From Pseudomonadota bacterium (lineage in GTDB: Bacteria > Pseudomonadota > Alphaproteobacteria > Rhizobiales > Xanthobacteraceae), in the NCBI GenBank assembly GCA_023387735.1, contig JAEWHP010000036.1:62001-126000 (forward strand): a stretch of 64,000 nucleotides of DNA, written 5' to 3'. This document shows positions 7,714 to 17,325 of the stretch, one piece after another. The notes under the pieces are model-generated. The model saw only the letters and a program-made list of their open reading frames with translations. It searched no databases and was not told the DNA's origin. Made by a program: the position numbers and the translations under genes. The stretch's first letter is position 1. Each line of letters opens with the position of its first letter.

Positions 7714-9657
7714 ATGTACAACGATTCTCTGTTCAATGCTTTCGCCCGGTCCTTCGAAGCCAGAAGTCAGACCGATATGTCGATGGCGGAATATCTGGAG
7801 TCGTGTCGAGGCGATCCGATGCGATATGCCAACGCGGCGGAGCGACTACTAGCTGCGATCGGTGAACCTCAAATGATAGACACGGCCAGGGACCCGCGCC
7901 TTGGCCGTATTTTTTTGAACCGCACAATGCGGCTCTATCCGGCCTTCGCCGGCTTCTACGGCATGGAAGATACCATCGAGCGCATCGTCGGCTTCTTCCG
8001 ACACGCAGCGCAAGGTCTCGAAGAGCGCAAGCAGATCCTCTACCTGCTTGGTCCCGTGGGCGGCGGAAAGTCCTCGCTGGCTGAACGCCTCAAGTCGTTG
8101 ATGGAAGTGCACCCCATCTACGTGCTGAAGGCCGGTGATGAATTAAGCCCGGTGTTTGAAAGCCCGCTCAGCCTGTTCGATCCGGAATCGCTCGGTCCGA
8201 TGCTCGAGGAGAAGTATGGCATTCCGCGCCGCCGTCTCACCGGGCTGATGAGCCCGTGGTGCTACAAGCGCCTCGAAGCCTTCGGCGGCGACATCTCGCA
8301 GTTTCGCGTCGCCAAGATCCAGCCGTCGCGGCTGCGCCAGATCGCGATCGCAAAGACCGAGCCCGGCGACGAAAACAACCAGGATATCTCTTCGCTGGTC
8401 GGCAAGGTCGACATCCGCAAGCTGGAGACCTTCGCCCAGAACGATCCCGACGCCTACAGCTATTCCGGCGGGCTCAATCGCGCCAACCAGGGCGTGCTCG
8501 AGTTCGTCGAGATGTTCAAGGCGCCGATCAAGATGCTGCATCCGCTGCTCACGGCGACGCAGGAAGGCAACTATATCGGCACGGAGAATATCGGCGCAAT
8601 TCCGTTCACCGGCGTGATTCTCGCGCACTCCAACGAATCGGAGTGGCAGAGCTTCAAGACCAACAAGAACAACGAGGCCTTCATCGATCGTATCTGCGTC
8701 ATCAAGGTGCCGTATTGCCTGCGCGTCACCGAGGAGCAGAAGATCTACGAGAAGCTGATCCAGGGATCCGAACTCGCGAGCGCACCGTGTGCGCCGGCGA
8801 CGCTGGAGACGCTGGCGCGCTTTTCGGTGATGTCGCGTCTGCGCAAGCACGAGAACTCGACGCTGTTCGCCAAGATGCGGATCTACGACGGCGAGAGCCT
8901 GAAGGAATCCGATCCCAAGGCGCGGAGCGTCCAGGAGTACAAGGATGCCGCCGGCGTCGATGAAGGCATGGACGGTATTTCCACGCGCTTCGCCTTCAAG
9001 GTACTCGCGGCAACGTTCAACCATGACACCAACGAGCTCGGCGCCGACGCGGTTCACCTGATGTATACGCTGGAGCAGGCGATCCGGCGTGAACAGCTTC
9101 CGGACGAGGTCGAAAAGCGCTACCTCGAGTTCATCAAGGCCGACCTGGCGCCGCGTTATGCCGAATTCATCGGCCACGAGATCCAGAAGGCCTACCTCGA
9201 GTCCTATTCCGACTACGGCCAGAACCTGTTCGACCGCTACGTCGACTATGCAGATGCCTGGATCGAGGATCAGGACTTCAAGGATCCCGACACCGGCCAG
9301 CTGATGGATCGCGAATTGCTCAATCAGGAACTGACCAAGATCGAAAAGCCGGCGGGCATCGCCAACCCCAAGGATTTCCGCAACGAGGTCGTCAAGTTTT
9401 CCCTGAGGTCGCGGGCCCATAATGGTGGTAAGAATCCCACCTGGACCAGCTACGAGAAGATCCGTGAGGTCATCGAAAAGCGTATATTCTCGCAAGTCGA
9501 GGACCTGCTTCCGGTGATCTCTTTCGGATCGAAAAAGGACGGCGATACCGAAAAGAAGCACGGCGAGTTTGTCGCGCGCATGGTCGAGCGCGGCTACACC
9601 GAGCGTCAGGTTCGGCGGCTCGTCGAGTGGTACATGCGCGTGAAGCAGGCCGGTTGA
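7714..9657 (+). CDS. prkA: PrkA-family serine protein kinase (AAA-type)
   Basis: A 647-residue cytosolic protein, the usual length for PrkA/YeaG. The N-terminal AAA-like part carries a P-loop GPVGGGKS at residues 113-120, preceded by the typical LYPAFAGFYGMEDTIERIVGFF segment; the C-terminal PrkA domain follows. PrkA/YeaG acts in general stress and starvation responses in enterobacteria and bacilli. The start at 7714 is set by GGAGAG about 7 bases upstream. It heads the conserved three-gene set prkA, yeaH, spoVR, here with a 19-bp gap to yeaH. Confidence 0.95.
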   Translation: MYNDSLFNAFARSFEARSQTDMSMAEYLESCRGDPMRYANAAERLLAAIGEPQMIDTARDPRLGRIFLNRTMRLYPAFAGFYGMEDTIERIVGFFRHAAQGLEERKQILYLLGPVGGGKSSLAERLKSLMEVHPIYVLKAGDELSPVFESPLSLFDPESLGPMLEEKYGIPRRRLTGLMSPWCYKRLEAFGGDISQFRVAKIQPSRLRQIAIAKTEPGDENNQDISSLVGKVDIRKLETFAQNDPDAYSYSGGLNRANQGVLEFVEMFKAPIKMLHPLLTATQEGNYIGTENIGAIPFTGVILAHSNESEWQSFKTNKNNEAFIDRICVIKVPYCLRVTEEQKIYEKLIQGSELASAPCAPATLETLARFSVMSRLRKHENSTLFAKMRIYDGESLKESDPKARSVQEYKDAAGVDEGMDGISTRFAFKVLAATFNHDTNELGADAVHLMYTLEQAIRREQLPDEVEKRYLEFIKADLAPRYAEFIGHEIQKAYLESYSDYGQNLFDRYVDYADAWIEDQDFKDPDTGQLMDRELLNQELTKIEKPAGIANPKDFRNEVVKFSLRSRAHNGGKNPTWTSYEKIREVIEKRIFSQVEDLLPVISFGSKKDGDTEKKHGEFVARMVERGYTERQVRRLVEWYMRVKQAG

Positions 9658-9676
9658 GGCGGAGGCGGATGCAAAC

Positions 9677-10951
9677 GTGGCCATTCATATCGTCGATCGG
9701 CGCCTGAATCCGGGCGGCAAGAGTCTGGAGAATCGCCAGCGCTTCCTTCGCAGGGCAAAGGCGCTGGTACAGGGCGCGGTAAAGAAATCTTCGCAGGACC
9801 GGGACATCAAGGATGTCCTGGAAGGCGGAGAGGTCAACGTCCCGATCGAGGGGATGGATGAACCACGCTTTCGTCGCGAAGGCGGCACCCGCGACATGGT
9901 GCTGCCCGGAAACAAGAAGTTCATCGAAGGCGACATGCTGCCGCGCTCCGGCCAGAGCGGCGGCAAGGCAGGTGGCCCCGGTGAGGGCGACAGCGAAGAT
10001 GCATTCCGGTTCGTGCTGAGTCGCGAAGAGTTCGTCGATCTGTTCCTCGACGACCTGGAATTGCCTGACCTAGCCAAGCGCAAGCTTGCCGAGGTCGAAA
10101 GCGAGGGCATCCGCAGGGCGGGTTATGCAACGTCCGGCTCGCCTGCGAATATTTCGGTGAGCCGAACCGTCAGCCGCGCGATGGCCCGCCGGGTCGCCTT
10201 GCGGCGGCCGCGGCCGGAAGCGCTGGCCGCACTTGAAGCCGAACTGGAGAATTGCAGCGAGGAAAGGCGCGTCGAACTTCTGGCCGAGATCGAGGCCTTG
10301 AAGAAAAAGATGAGCCGGATCCCGTTCATCGATCCGATCGACATCCGTTACCGGCGTTTCGAGCAGGTGCCGAAGCCGGTGGCGCAGGCCGTCATGTTCT
10401 GCCTGATGGACGTGTCGGGCTCGATGACGGAGCACATGAAGGATCTCGCCAAGCGATTCTACATGTTGCTCTACATCTTCCTGAAGCGGCGCTACCGCCA
10501 CGTCGAGATCGTCTTCATCCGGCATACCGACCGTGCCGAGGAAGTCGACGAGGATACGTTCTTCCACGGTCCGGCCTCGGGCGGCACGCTGGTGTCGAGC
10601 GCACTGCAGGCGATGCACGATATCGTCAGGTCTCGGTTCCGCCCCGAAGACTGGAATATCTACGCGGCGCAAGCCTCCGATGGCGACAATTCCTATTCCG
10701 ACGGCGACGTTTCAGGCCGGCTGCTGACCGAGAAGATCATCCCCGTCAGCCAGTTCTTCGCCTATCTCGAAGTCGGCCAGGAAATGGCAACCACCTACGA
10801 CATGCCCGATTCCTCGCTCTGGACGCTGTATCAGAAACTGCAGGCCGAGGGCGCGCCATTGTCGATGCGCAAGGTCCACGAACGCAGCGAAATTTTCCCG
10901 GTGTTTCAGGATCTGTTCAAGCGCCGTGGAAAGGAGAAGGCCGCATCATGA
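9677..10951 (+). CDS. YeaH/YhbH family VWA protein (DUF444)
   Basis: A 424-residue partner of PrkA. The start is GTG at 9677, preceded by GGAGG at 9661-9665. Residues 1-100 are basic and low-complexity with Gly/Ser stretches; a charged helical region follows; a von Willebrand A-like domain starts near residue 235 with an intact metal site MDVSGSM (D245, S247, S249). The order prkA-yeaH-spoVR is widely conserved, and the proteins are thought to work as one stress unit, although the biochemical role is unresolved. Its TGA overlaps the spoVR ATG by 3 bases in an ATGA junction, indicating coupled translation. Confidence 0.93.
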   Translation: MAIHIVDRRLNPGGKSLENRQRFLRRAKALVQGAVKKSSQDRDIKDVLEGGEVNVPIEGMDEPRFRREGGTRDMVLPGNKKFIEGDMLPRSGQSGGKAGGPGEGDSEDAFRFVLSREEFVDLFLDDLELPDLAKRKLAEVESEGIRRAGYATSGSPANISVSRTVSRAMARRVALRRPRPEALAALEAELENCSEERRVELLAEIEALKKKMSRIPFIDPIDIRYRRFEQVPKPVAQAVMFCLMDVSGSMTEHMKDLAKRFYMLLYIFLKRRYRHVEIVFIRHTDRAEEVDEDTFFHGPASGGTLVSSALQAMHDIVRSRFRPEDWNIYAAQASDGDNSYSDGDVSGRLLTEKIIPVSQFFAYLEVGQEMATTYDMPDSSLWTLYQKLQAEGAPLSMRKVHERSEIFPVFQDLFKRRGKEKAAS

Positions 10952-12486
10952 CGGACAAGCTGCTGTTCCAGGGCGCGGATTGGGATTTTCCGACGTTGCA
11001 GCGCATCTACGACGCCTGCGAAGAGGTGGCGCTAGGGGAACTCGGCCTCGATGTCTATCCAAACCAGATCGAGGTCATCACCGCCGAGCAGATGCTGGAT
11101 GCCTATTCCTCCGTGGGCATGCCGCTGTACTACAAGCACTGGTCATTTGGTAAGCACTTTGCCTTCCAGGAGGCATCCTACCGCAAGGGCCTGATGGGCC
11201 TGGCGTACGAGATCGTCATCAACAGCTCGCCGTGCATCTCCTATCTGATGGAGGAAAACACGGCGACGATGCAGACGCTGGTGACCGCGCACGCCGCGTT
11301 CGGCCACAATCATTTCTTCAAGAACAACTACCTCTTCAAGCAGTGGACCGATGCCGACGGCATTCTCGATTATCTGGAGTTCGCCAAGAAATATGTGACG
11401 CATTGCGAGCACCGTCACGGCGCGCGCGCGGTCGAGCAGACGCTCGATGCCGCCCATGCGCTGATGTCGCATGGCATCGACCGCTACCCCGGCAAGAAGA
11501 AGCTCGATCTGCGTGCCGAGGAAAAGCGGGCGGGAAGGCGCCGCCTGCATGAGGAAGGCTCGTTCAACGACCTGTGGCGCACCGTTCCGACTGCGCCGAT
11601 CAAGAGCGACGTGCTGCTCAACGTCGAGCGCCGTCAGGCGCTGCTCGGGCTGCCGCAGGAAAACCTGCTCTACTTCCTGGAAAAGACCGCGCCGCGGCTG
11701 GCGCCGTGGCAGCGCGAGTTGCTGCGCATCGTGCGGCACATCGCGCAGTATTTCTATCCGCAGAGCCAGACCAAGGTCATGAACGAGGGAACCGCGACCT
11801 ACGTTCACTATCGCATCATGAAGCGCCTGCACGAGCAGGAGAGGCTTTCCGACGGCAATTTCCTCGAATTCCTGCAGTCGCACACCAACGTCGTGTACCA
11901 GCCTGATTTCGACAACCGTCACTTCTCGGGCTTCAACCCCTATGCGCTCGGCTTTGCGATGATGCAGGATATCGAGCGCATCGTGACCAATCCCGAAGCG
12001 GAAGATCGCGAATGGTTCCCGGATATCGCCGGCACTGGCGACGTGATGGGCGTGCTGCGTGGCGTCTGGAAGGATTATCGCGACGAAAGCTTCATCAGCC
12101 AGTTCCTGAGCCCGCGGCTGATCCGGCACTTCCGCATGTTCCATCTGCACGACGATCCCGAGGAGAGCGCGGGAATCAAGGTCGATGCGATCCACGACGA
12201 ACGTGGCTATCGCCGCGTCCGCCGCGAGCTGTCGCGGCAATATGATGTCGGTTTCCTCGACGCCAACATCGAAGTGATCGACGTCGATCTGGCCGGCGAT
12301 CGCCGGCTGATGCTTCGCCACGCGGTGCTGAAGGGCGCACAGCTCAACGAGGTGGATGCCAAGCGCGTGCTGCAGCACCTCGCCGACCTCTGGAGCTACG
12401 ACGTGTCGCTCGTCGAGGTCGACCAGTCCGGCACGACTCTCAAGGAATACGTGACGCACCCGCGCAAGCTGGCTGCGGCGGCTTAA
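10948..12486 (+). CDS. SpoVR family protein (YcgB-like)
   Basis: A 512-residue cytosolic protein close to E. coli YcgB in length. It opens with WDFPTLQRIYDACEEVALGELGLDVYPNQIEVI and has the family's conserved stretch MNEGTATYVHYRIMKRLHEQ and the GFNPYALGFAMMQDIERI region. SpoVR was first seen as a spore-cortex factor in Bacillus, but in Gram-negative bacteria it travels with PrkA and YeaH as a stress module. The start overlaps the yeaH stop by 3 bases, with AAGGAGAAGG upstream. The gene is followed by a palindromic repeat rather than a further co-oriented gene. Confidence 0.93.
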   Translation: MTDKLLFQGADWDFPTLQRIYDACEEVALGELGLDVYPNQIEVITAEQMLDAYSSVGMPLYYKHWSFGKHFAFQEASYRKGLMGLAYEIVINSSPCISYLMEENTATMQTLVTAHAAFGHNHFFKNNYLFKQWTDADGILDYLEFAKKYVTHCEHRHGARAVEQTLDAAHALMSHGIDRYPGKKKLDLRAEEKRAGRRRLHEEGSFNDLWRTVPTAPIKSDVLLNVERRQALLGLPQENLLYFLEKTAPRLAPWQRELLRIVRHIAQYFYPQSQTKVMNEGTATYVHYRIMKRLHEQERLSDGNFLEFLQSHTNVVYQPDFDNRHFSGFNPYALGFAMMQDIERIVTNPEAEDREWFPDIAGTGDVMGVLRGVWKDYRDESFISQFLSPRLIRHFRMFHLHDDPEESAGIKVDAIHDERGYRRVRRELSRQYDVGFLDANIEVIDVDLAGDRRLMLRHAVLKGAQLNEVDAKRVLQHLADLWSYDVSLVEVDQSGTTLKEYVTHPRKLAAAA

Positions 12487-12528
12487 TTGCGCTCGATCTA
12501 CGCTATTGATGGTTCAAGTTTGCTCACT

Positions 12529-12628
12529 GTCATCGTCCGCGAAGGCGGACGATCCAGTACGCCGTGATCTCTCGGCTCTATCGCTGACAATGGAGGTTAC
12601 TGGATGCCCCGCCTTCGCGGGGCATGAC
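12529..12628. repeat. Two-hairpin intergenic palindromic repeat, family A
   Basis: Between converging spoVR and korB. The left hairpin is GTCCGC-GAA-GCGGAC-like (12535-12552) and the right hairpin ATGCCCCGC-CTT-GCGGGGCAT (12604-12625). An internal CCAGTA (12554) pairs with TACTGG (12598). The 44.3-kb element has the same plan with different stem sequences. Its position at a convergent gene border suggests it also stops transcription from both sides, although neither side has a U-rich tail. Confidence 0.6.
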
Positions 12629-12650
12629 GAGGGGTGAGCGACTTCAGATA

Positions 12651-13706
12651 CTACCGCAGGCTGGCGTTGATCTTGTCCAGCGCGGCGGAGCCGGGACACA
12701 GATCGCTGGCTTCCAGCGTGTTGAGCGGCGTCTCGACGGTGTCGAGGCTGGCATGCAGGTCTTCGGCGTCCGGATCGACATAGAGCAGCCCGGTGACGAC
12801 CTGGCCCTTGGCGGCGTGCTTCTGCAGGAAGGTCATGGCCGCCAGCCGGTCGTTGGCGTCGTAATCAGCGTCGATCTTGCGCAGCGCCAGCCGGGTGCCG
12901 TCGTGCTGTTCGACGATCTGCACCGAGCCCGGGGCGTAATCGACCGTGATCGGCTCGCGGCCGGTCAGCACGTCGAGGCGGTTCACCGCGTCGTTGTGTT
13001 CGCGGACGTAATCAAAACTCTTGGTCGAGCCGGCGTGGTTGTTGAAGGCGATGCAGGGGCTGATGACGTCGATGAACGCCGCGCCCTTGTGGCGGATCGC
13101 GGCCGCGATCAGCGGCACCAGTTGGGTCTTGTCGCCGGAGAAGCTGCGCGCCACGAAACTCGCGCCAAGCTGCAGCGCGATCGCCACCAGGTCGATGGCG
13201 TTGTCGGTGTTCATCACGCCCTTCTTGGACTTCGAACCGCGGTCGGCGGTGGCCGAGAACTGCCCCTTGGTCAGGCCGTAGACGCCGTTGTTCTCGACGA
13301 TGTAGGTCATGTTGACGGCGCGCCGGATCGAATGCGCGAACTGGCCGAAGCCGATCGAGGCCGAGTCGCCGTCGCCGGAGACGCCGAGATAGATCAGGTC
13401 GCGGTTGGCGAGGTTGGCGCCGGTCAAGACCGACGGCATGCGGCCGTGCACCGAATTGAAGCCGTGCGAATTGCCGAGGAAATAGTCCGGCGTCTTCGAC
13501 GAGCAGCCGATGCCCGAGATCTTGGCAACGCGATGCGGCTCGATCGAGAGCTCGTAGCAGGCCTCGATGATCGAGGCGGTGATCGAGTCGTGGCCGCAGC
13601 CCGCGCACAGCGTCGAGATCTTGCCCTCGTAGTCGCGGTGGGTATAGCCGAGGTCGTTCTTCGGCAGGCCGGGGTGATGGAACTTCGGCTTTGCAATGTA
13701 GGTCAT
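12651..13706 (-). CDS. korB: 2-oxoacid:ferredoxin oxidoreductase, beta subunit
   Basis: The thiamine-diphosphate-binding subunit of a 2-oxoacid (probably 2-oxoglutarate) : ferredoxin oxidoreductase, which decarboxylates the oxoacid, forms the acyl-CoA and reduces ferredoxin. It has 351 residues. CAGCGHDS at 34-41 carries cluster-type cysteines; the TPP/Mg motif GDGDS is at 111-115, followed by VENNGVYGLTKGQ. Its ATG overlaps the korA stop by 3 bases (ATGA). It is the last gene of the operon. The exact oxoacid cannot be read from sequence alone. Confidence 0.92.
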   Translation of the reverse strand: MTYIAKPKFHHPGLPKNDLGYTHRDYEGKISTLCAGCGHDSITASIIEACYELSIEPHRVAKISGIGCSSKTPDYFLGNSHGFNSVHGRMPSVLTGANLANRDLIYLGVSGDGDSASIGFGQFAHSIRRAVNMTYIVENNGVYGLTKGQFSATADRGSKSKKGVMNTDNAIDLVAIALQLGASFVARSFSGDKTQLVPLIAAAIRHKGAAFIDVISPCIAFNNHAGSTKSFDYVREHNDAVNRLDVLTGREPITVDYAPGSVQIVEQHDGTRLALRKIDADYDANDRLAAMTFLQKHAAKGQVVTGLLYVDPDAEDLHASLDTVETPLNTLEASDLCPGSAALDKINASLR

Positions 13707-15556
13707 GACACGGCCTTGCGGAGTGGGGTCACCTTCAGGTGGTCCTGATGGTCGCCGATGGCATTGGCGATGAAGCGCGCGGTGATTGGCGTGCCGTCGT
13801 AGTGCAGGATCGGCACCAGCCGGACCGGATCGATGCCGTTCTCGTTGACGATCAGCTGCCGCAACTGGGCGTCGCGGTTCTGCTCGACAACGTAAACGAA
13901 ATCATGGTCGGCGATGAAGCTCGCCACGCTGGAGTGGAACGGGAAGGCGCGGATGCGCATGCGATCGAGCTGATGTCCGCGCGCTTCCAATAATCCAATC
14001 GCCTCGTCCATCGCCGGCGCCGTCGACCCGAAATAGATCACGCCGTATTTGGTCGGTTTGGCGGCGTTGGCCTGCAACGGCCGCGGCACCATGTCCTGCG
14101 CGGTCTCGAACTTGCGCACCAGCCGCTGCATGTTGTCGGCATAAACGGCGCCTTCTTCCGAATAGCGCGCGTAGCGGTCGCGCGAGGTGCCGCGGGTGAA
14201 GAACGAGCCCTTGGTCGGATGCGTACCGGGATAGGTGCGATAGGGGATGCCGTCGCCGTCGACGTCGAGATATCGGCCGAAGTCGCGGCCGGGCTCGTCG
14301 AGCATCGCAGCCGTCATCACCTTGCCGCGGTCGTACTGCCTTGCGTCATCCCACTTCAGCGGACGGCACAGCCGGTGATTCATGCCGATGTCGAGATCGA
14401 GCATCAGGAAGATCATGGTCTGCAGCCGCTCGGCGAGGTCGAACGACTGCGCGGCGAATTCGAACGCCTCGGCCGGGTCTTCCGGGAACAGCAGCACGTG
14501 CTTGGTGTCGCCGTGCGAAGCGTAGGCGCAGGCGATGATGTCGCATTGCTGGGTGCGTGTCGGCATGCCGGTGGAGGGGCCGGCGCGCTGGATGTTCATG
14601 ATCACGGCCGGAATTTCCGCGAAGTATGAGAGGCCGATGAATTCCGTCATCAGCGAGATGCCGGGACCGGAGGTCGCGGTGAAGGCCCGCGCGCCGTTCC
14701 AGGAGGCGCCGATCACGATGCCGATGGAGGCGAGTTCGTCCTCGCCCTGCACGATCGCGTATTTCGCCTTGCCGGTTTCAGGGTCGTGCCGCAGCTTCTT
14801 GCAATGGCTGGTGAAGGCTTCCGCGACCGACGAGGACGGCGTGATCGGATACCAGGCGCAGACGGTGGCGCCGCCATAGACGGCGCCGAGCGCGGCCGCG
14901 CTGTTGCCTTCCATGAAAATGCGCTCGCCGACCTTGTCGGCCTTCTTCACCTGCAGCCCGATCGGGCATTTCAGATTCTGCAGCGCCCAGTCGCGGCCGA
15001 GGTGCAGCGCATGGACGTTGGAGGACAGCAGTTTTTCCTTGCCCTTGTACTGTTCGCCGATCAGCTGCTCGACCAGCTTCGGGTCCATGTCGAGCAGGGC
15101 GCAGAGCGCGCCGAGATAGATGATGTTCTTGAACAGCTGGCGCTGGCGCGGATCGCTATAGGTCGAGTTGGTGATCGCGGTCAGCGGCACGCCGATCACG
15201 TTGATGTCGGCGCGGAATTTCGACGACGGCATCGGCTTGGTCGAATCGTAGAACAGATAGCCGCCGGGCTCGATCGAGGCGACGTCCTTGTCCCAGGTCT
15301 GCGGGTTCATCGCCACCATCATGTCGATGCCACCGCCGCGGGCGCCGAGATGGCCGGCTTCGGTCACCCGCACCTCGTACCAGGTCGGAAGTCCCTGGAT
15401 GTTGGAGGGGAAGATGTTGCGTGGGCTAACCGGCACGCCGTGACGCAGGATCGAGCGCGCGAACAGTTCGTTGGCGCTCGCCGAACCCGAGCCGTTGACG
15501 TTGGCGAAGCGGACGACGAAGTCGTTTACGCTGCTGATCGGGCTTTGGTCTGGCAT
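13703..15556 (-). CDS. korA: 2-oxoacid:ferredoxin oxidoreductase, alpha subunit (gamma-alpha fusion)
   Basis: A 617-residue subunit in which the gamma domain (about residues 1-200, with EAGHLGARGGG) is fused in front of the alpha/PYR domain, which begins near GNSAAALGAVYGGATVCAWYP. This fused form is the usual two-subunit KOR type. The start at 15556 (MPDQSPISS) is chosen over longer in-frame extension because the family similarity begins there; it overlaps the upstream gene by 31 bp. With korB it makes an oxygen-tolerant-looking, aerobic-type KOR such as occurs in bradyrhizobia. Confidence 0.9.
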   Translation of the reverse strand: MPDQSPISSVNDFVVRFANVNGSGSASANELFARSILRHGVPVSPRNIFPSNIQGLPTWYEVRVTEAGHLGARGGGIDMMVAMNPQTWDKDVASIEPGGYLFYDSTKPMPSSKFRADINVIGVPLTAITNSTYSDPRQRQLFKNIIYLGALCALLDMDPKLVEQLIGEQYKGKEKLLSSNVHALHLGRDWALQNLKCPIGLQVKKADKVGERIFMEGNSAAALGAVYGGATVCAWYPITPSSSVAEAFTSHCKKLRHDPETGKAKYAIVQGEDELASIGIVIGASWNGARAFTATSGPGISLMTEFIGLSYFAEIPAVIMNIQRAGPSTGMPTRTQQCDIIACAYASHGDTKHVLLFPEDPAEAFEFAAQSFDLAERLQTMIFLMLDLDIGMNHRLCRPLKWDDARQYDRGKVMTAAMLDEPGRDFGRYLDVDGDGIPYRTYPGTHPTKGSFFTRGTSRDRYARYSEEGAVYADNMQRLVRKFETAQDMVPRPLQANAAKPTKYGVIYFGSTAPAMDEAIGLLEARGHQLDRMRIRAFPFHSSVASFIADHDFVYVVEQNRDAQLRQLIVNENGIDPVRLVPILHYDGTPITARFIANAIGDHQDHLKVTPLRKAVS

Positions 15557-17325
15557 GCTGTTCCCGCGTGAGTCATATCGATGAGGTACTTCTTCATGTC
15601 CCAGGCACCGGTGGGGCAACGTTCGGCGCACAGCCCGCAATGCAGGCAGACGTCCTCGTCCTTCACCATGACGCGCCCGGTCTTGAGGCCGTCGGCGACA
15701 TAGAGCGCCTGGTCGTGATGCGGCGAGGGCGCCTTCAGCCGCTGCCGCAAATCCTCTTCCTCGCCATTCTCGGTAAAGGTGATGCAGTCCATCGGGCAGA
15801 TGTCGACGCAGGCGTCGCATTCGATGCAGGCGGGCGCCGAGAATATCGTCTGCACGTCGCAGTTCAGGCAGCGCTGCGCCTCGCCGAGCGCGAGCTTGAC
15901 GTCATAGCCGAGCTCGACCTCGGTCTTGATGTCCTTCAGCGCAATCACCTTGTCGCGATGCGGCACCTTGTAGCGCTTGTCGCCGGAGATGTCGTTGTCG
16001 TAGCTCCACTCATGGATGCCCATCTTCTGCGAGGAGACGTGCACCTCGGGAAGCGGGCGCTCGTTGATGTCCTCGCCCGACAGCATCTTGTGGATCGACA
16101 GCGCGGCATCGTGGCCGTGCGCAACTGCCCAGATGATGTTCTTCGGGCCGAATGCCGCGTCGCCGCCGAAGAACACCTTCGGGTTGGTCGAGACAAAGGT
16201 CTTGGCATCGACCTGCGGCATGTTCCACTTGTCGAACTCGATGCCGCAGTCGCGCTCGATCCAGGGGAACGCGTTCTCCTGGCCGACGGCGACCAACACG
16301 TCGTCGCAGGGAATGGTCTGGTCGGGTTCGCCCGAGGGCACCAGGTTGCGTCGGCCCTTGGCGTCGTATTCGGCCTTCACCTTCTGGAAGGTGACGCCGA
16401 TCAGCTTGCCGGCGACGTGCTTGAAGGCGACCGGGACCATGAAGTTGAGGATCGGGATATCCTCGTGGATGGCGTCTTCCTTTTCCCAGGGGCTCGCCTT
16501 CATTTCCTCGAAGCCGGAGCGTACGACCACCTTGACGTCCTCGCCGCCGAGGCGGCGCGCGGTGCGGCAGCAATCCATCGCGGTGTTGCCGCCGCCCAGC
16601 ACGATGACGCGGCGGCCGATCTTCTCGACATGGCCGAACGAAACCGACGACAGCCATTCGATGCCGATGTGGATGTTGGCGGCGGCTTCCTTGCGGCCGG
16701 GGATATCGAGCTCGCGGCCGCGCGGCGCGCCGGAGCCAATGAAGATCGCGTCGTAGTTTTCAGCCAGCAGCTTCTTCAGGCTGTCGATGCGATGACCGCC
16801 CTTGAAGTCGACGCCGAGGTTGAGGATGTAATCGGTCTCCTCGTCGATGACGGTGTCGGGCAGCCGGAATTTTGGAATCTGGCTCCGCATCATGCCGCCG
16901 GCCTTCGGATCGGCGTCGAATACCGTGCAGTGATAGCCGAGCGGGGCGAGATCGCGTGCCACCGCCAGCGAGGCGGGACCGCCGCCGACCAGCGCGATGC
17001 GCTTGCCGTTCTTCGCCACCAGCTTCGGCATGCGGTGCTTGACGTCATCCTTGAAGTCGGCGGCCACGCGCTTCAGGCGGCAAATCGCGACCGGGGTCTC
17101 CTCGACGCGGCCGCGGCGGCATGCGGGCTCGCACGGACGATCGCAGGTGCGTCCCAGAATTCCGGGAAACACGTTCGATTTCCAGTTGATCATGTAGGCG
17201 TCGCTGTAACGCCCTTCTGCAATCAAACGAATGTATTCGGGAACCGGCGTGTGAGCGGGGCAGGCCCATTGGCAATCGACCACTTTGTGAAAGTAGTCCG
17301 GCGCCGAGATGTCAGTCGGTTTCAT
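15526..17325 (-). CDS. GltD-like NAD(P)H oxidoreductase fused to 2[4Fe-4S] ferredoxin
   Basis: About 599 residues in three parts. The N-terminus is a GltD-type 4Fe-4S domain (CQWACPAHTPVPEY; CDRPCEPACRRG). The middle is a flavoprotein with two nucleotide-binding sites (LVGGGPASLAVARD and VIVLGGGNTAMDC). The C-terminus is a bacterial-type double-cluster ferredoxin (CIECDACVDICPMDC; CLHCGLCAERCP). It should pass electrons between NAD(P)H and ferredoxin. Leading the korAB operon, it is the obvious electron partner of KOR. ATG 17325 is preferred because AAGG lies 5 bases upstream; a GTG at 17340 has no such site. Confidence 0.85.
   Translation of the reverse strand: MKPTDISAPDYFHKVVDCQWACPAHTPVPEYIRLIAEGRYSDAYMINWKSNVFPGILGRTCDRPCEPACRRGRVEETPVAICRLKRVAADFKDDVKHRMPKLVAKNGKRIALVGGGPASLAVARDLAPLGYHCTVFDADPKAGGMMRSQIPKFRLPDTVIDEETDYILNLGVDFKGGHRIDSLKKLLAENYDAIFIGSGAPRGRELDIPGRKEAAANIHIGIEWLSSVSFGHVEKIGRRVIVLGGGNTAMDCCRTARRLGGEDVKVVVRSGFEEMKASPWEKEDAIHEDIPILNFMVPVAFKHVAGKLIGVTFQKVKAEYDAKGRRNLVPSGEPDQTIPCDDVLVAVGQENAFPWIERDCGIEFDKWNMPQVDAKTFVSTNPKVFFGGDAAFGPKNIIWAVAHGHDAALSIHKMLSGEDINERPLPEVHVSSQKMGIHEWSYDNDISGDKRYKVPHRDKVIALKDIKTEVELGYDVKLALGEAQRCLNCDVQTIFSAPACIECDACVDICPMDCITFTENGEEEDLRQRLKAPSPHHDQALYVADGLKTGRVMVKDEDVCLHCGLCAERCPTGAWDMKKYLIDMTHAGTACQTKARSAA

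Noticed and set aside
10252..10947. Long N-terminal extension in frame with spoVR
   Set aside because: Overlaps the yeaH gene in another frame; SpoVR similarity begins at 10948 and the ATGA junction sets that start.
15557..15820. 88-residue in-frame extension of korA
   Set aside because: Arg-rich and lies within the ferredoxin domain coding region of the upstream gene; KorA similarity starts at 15556.
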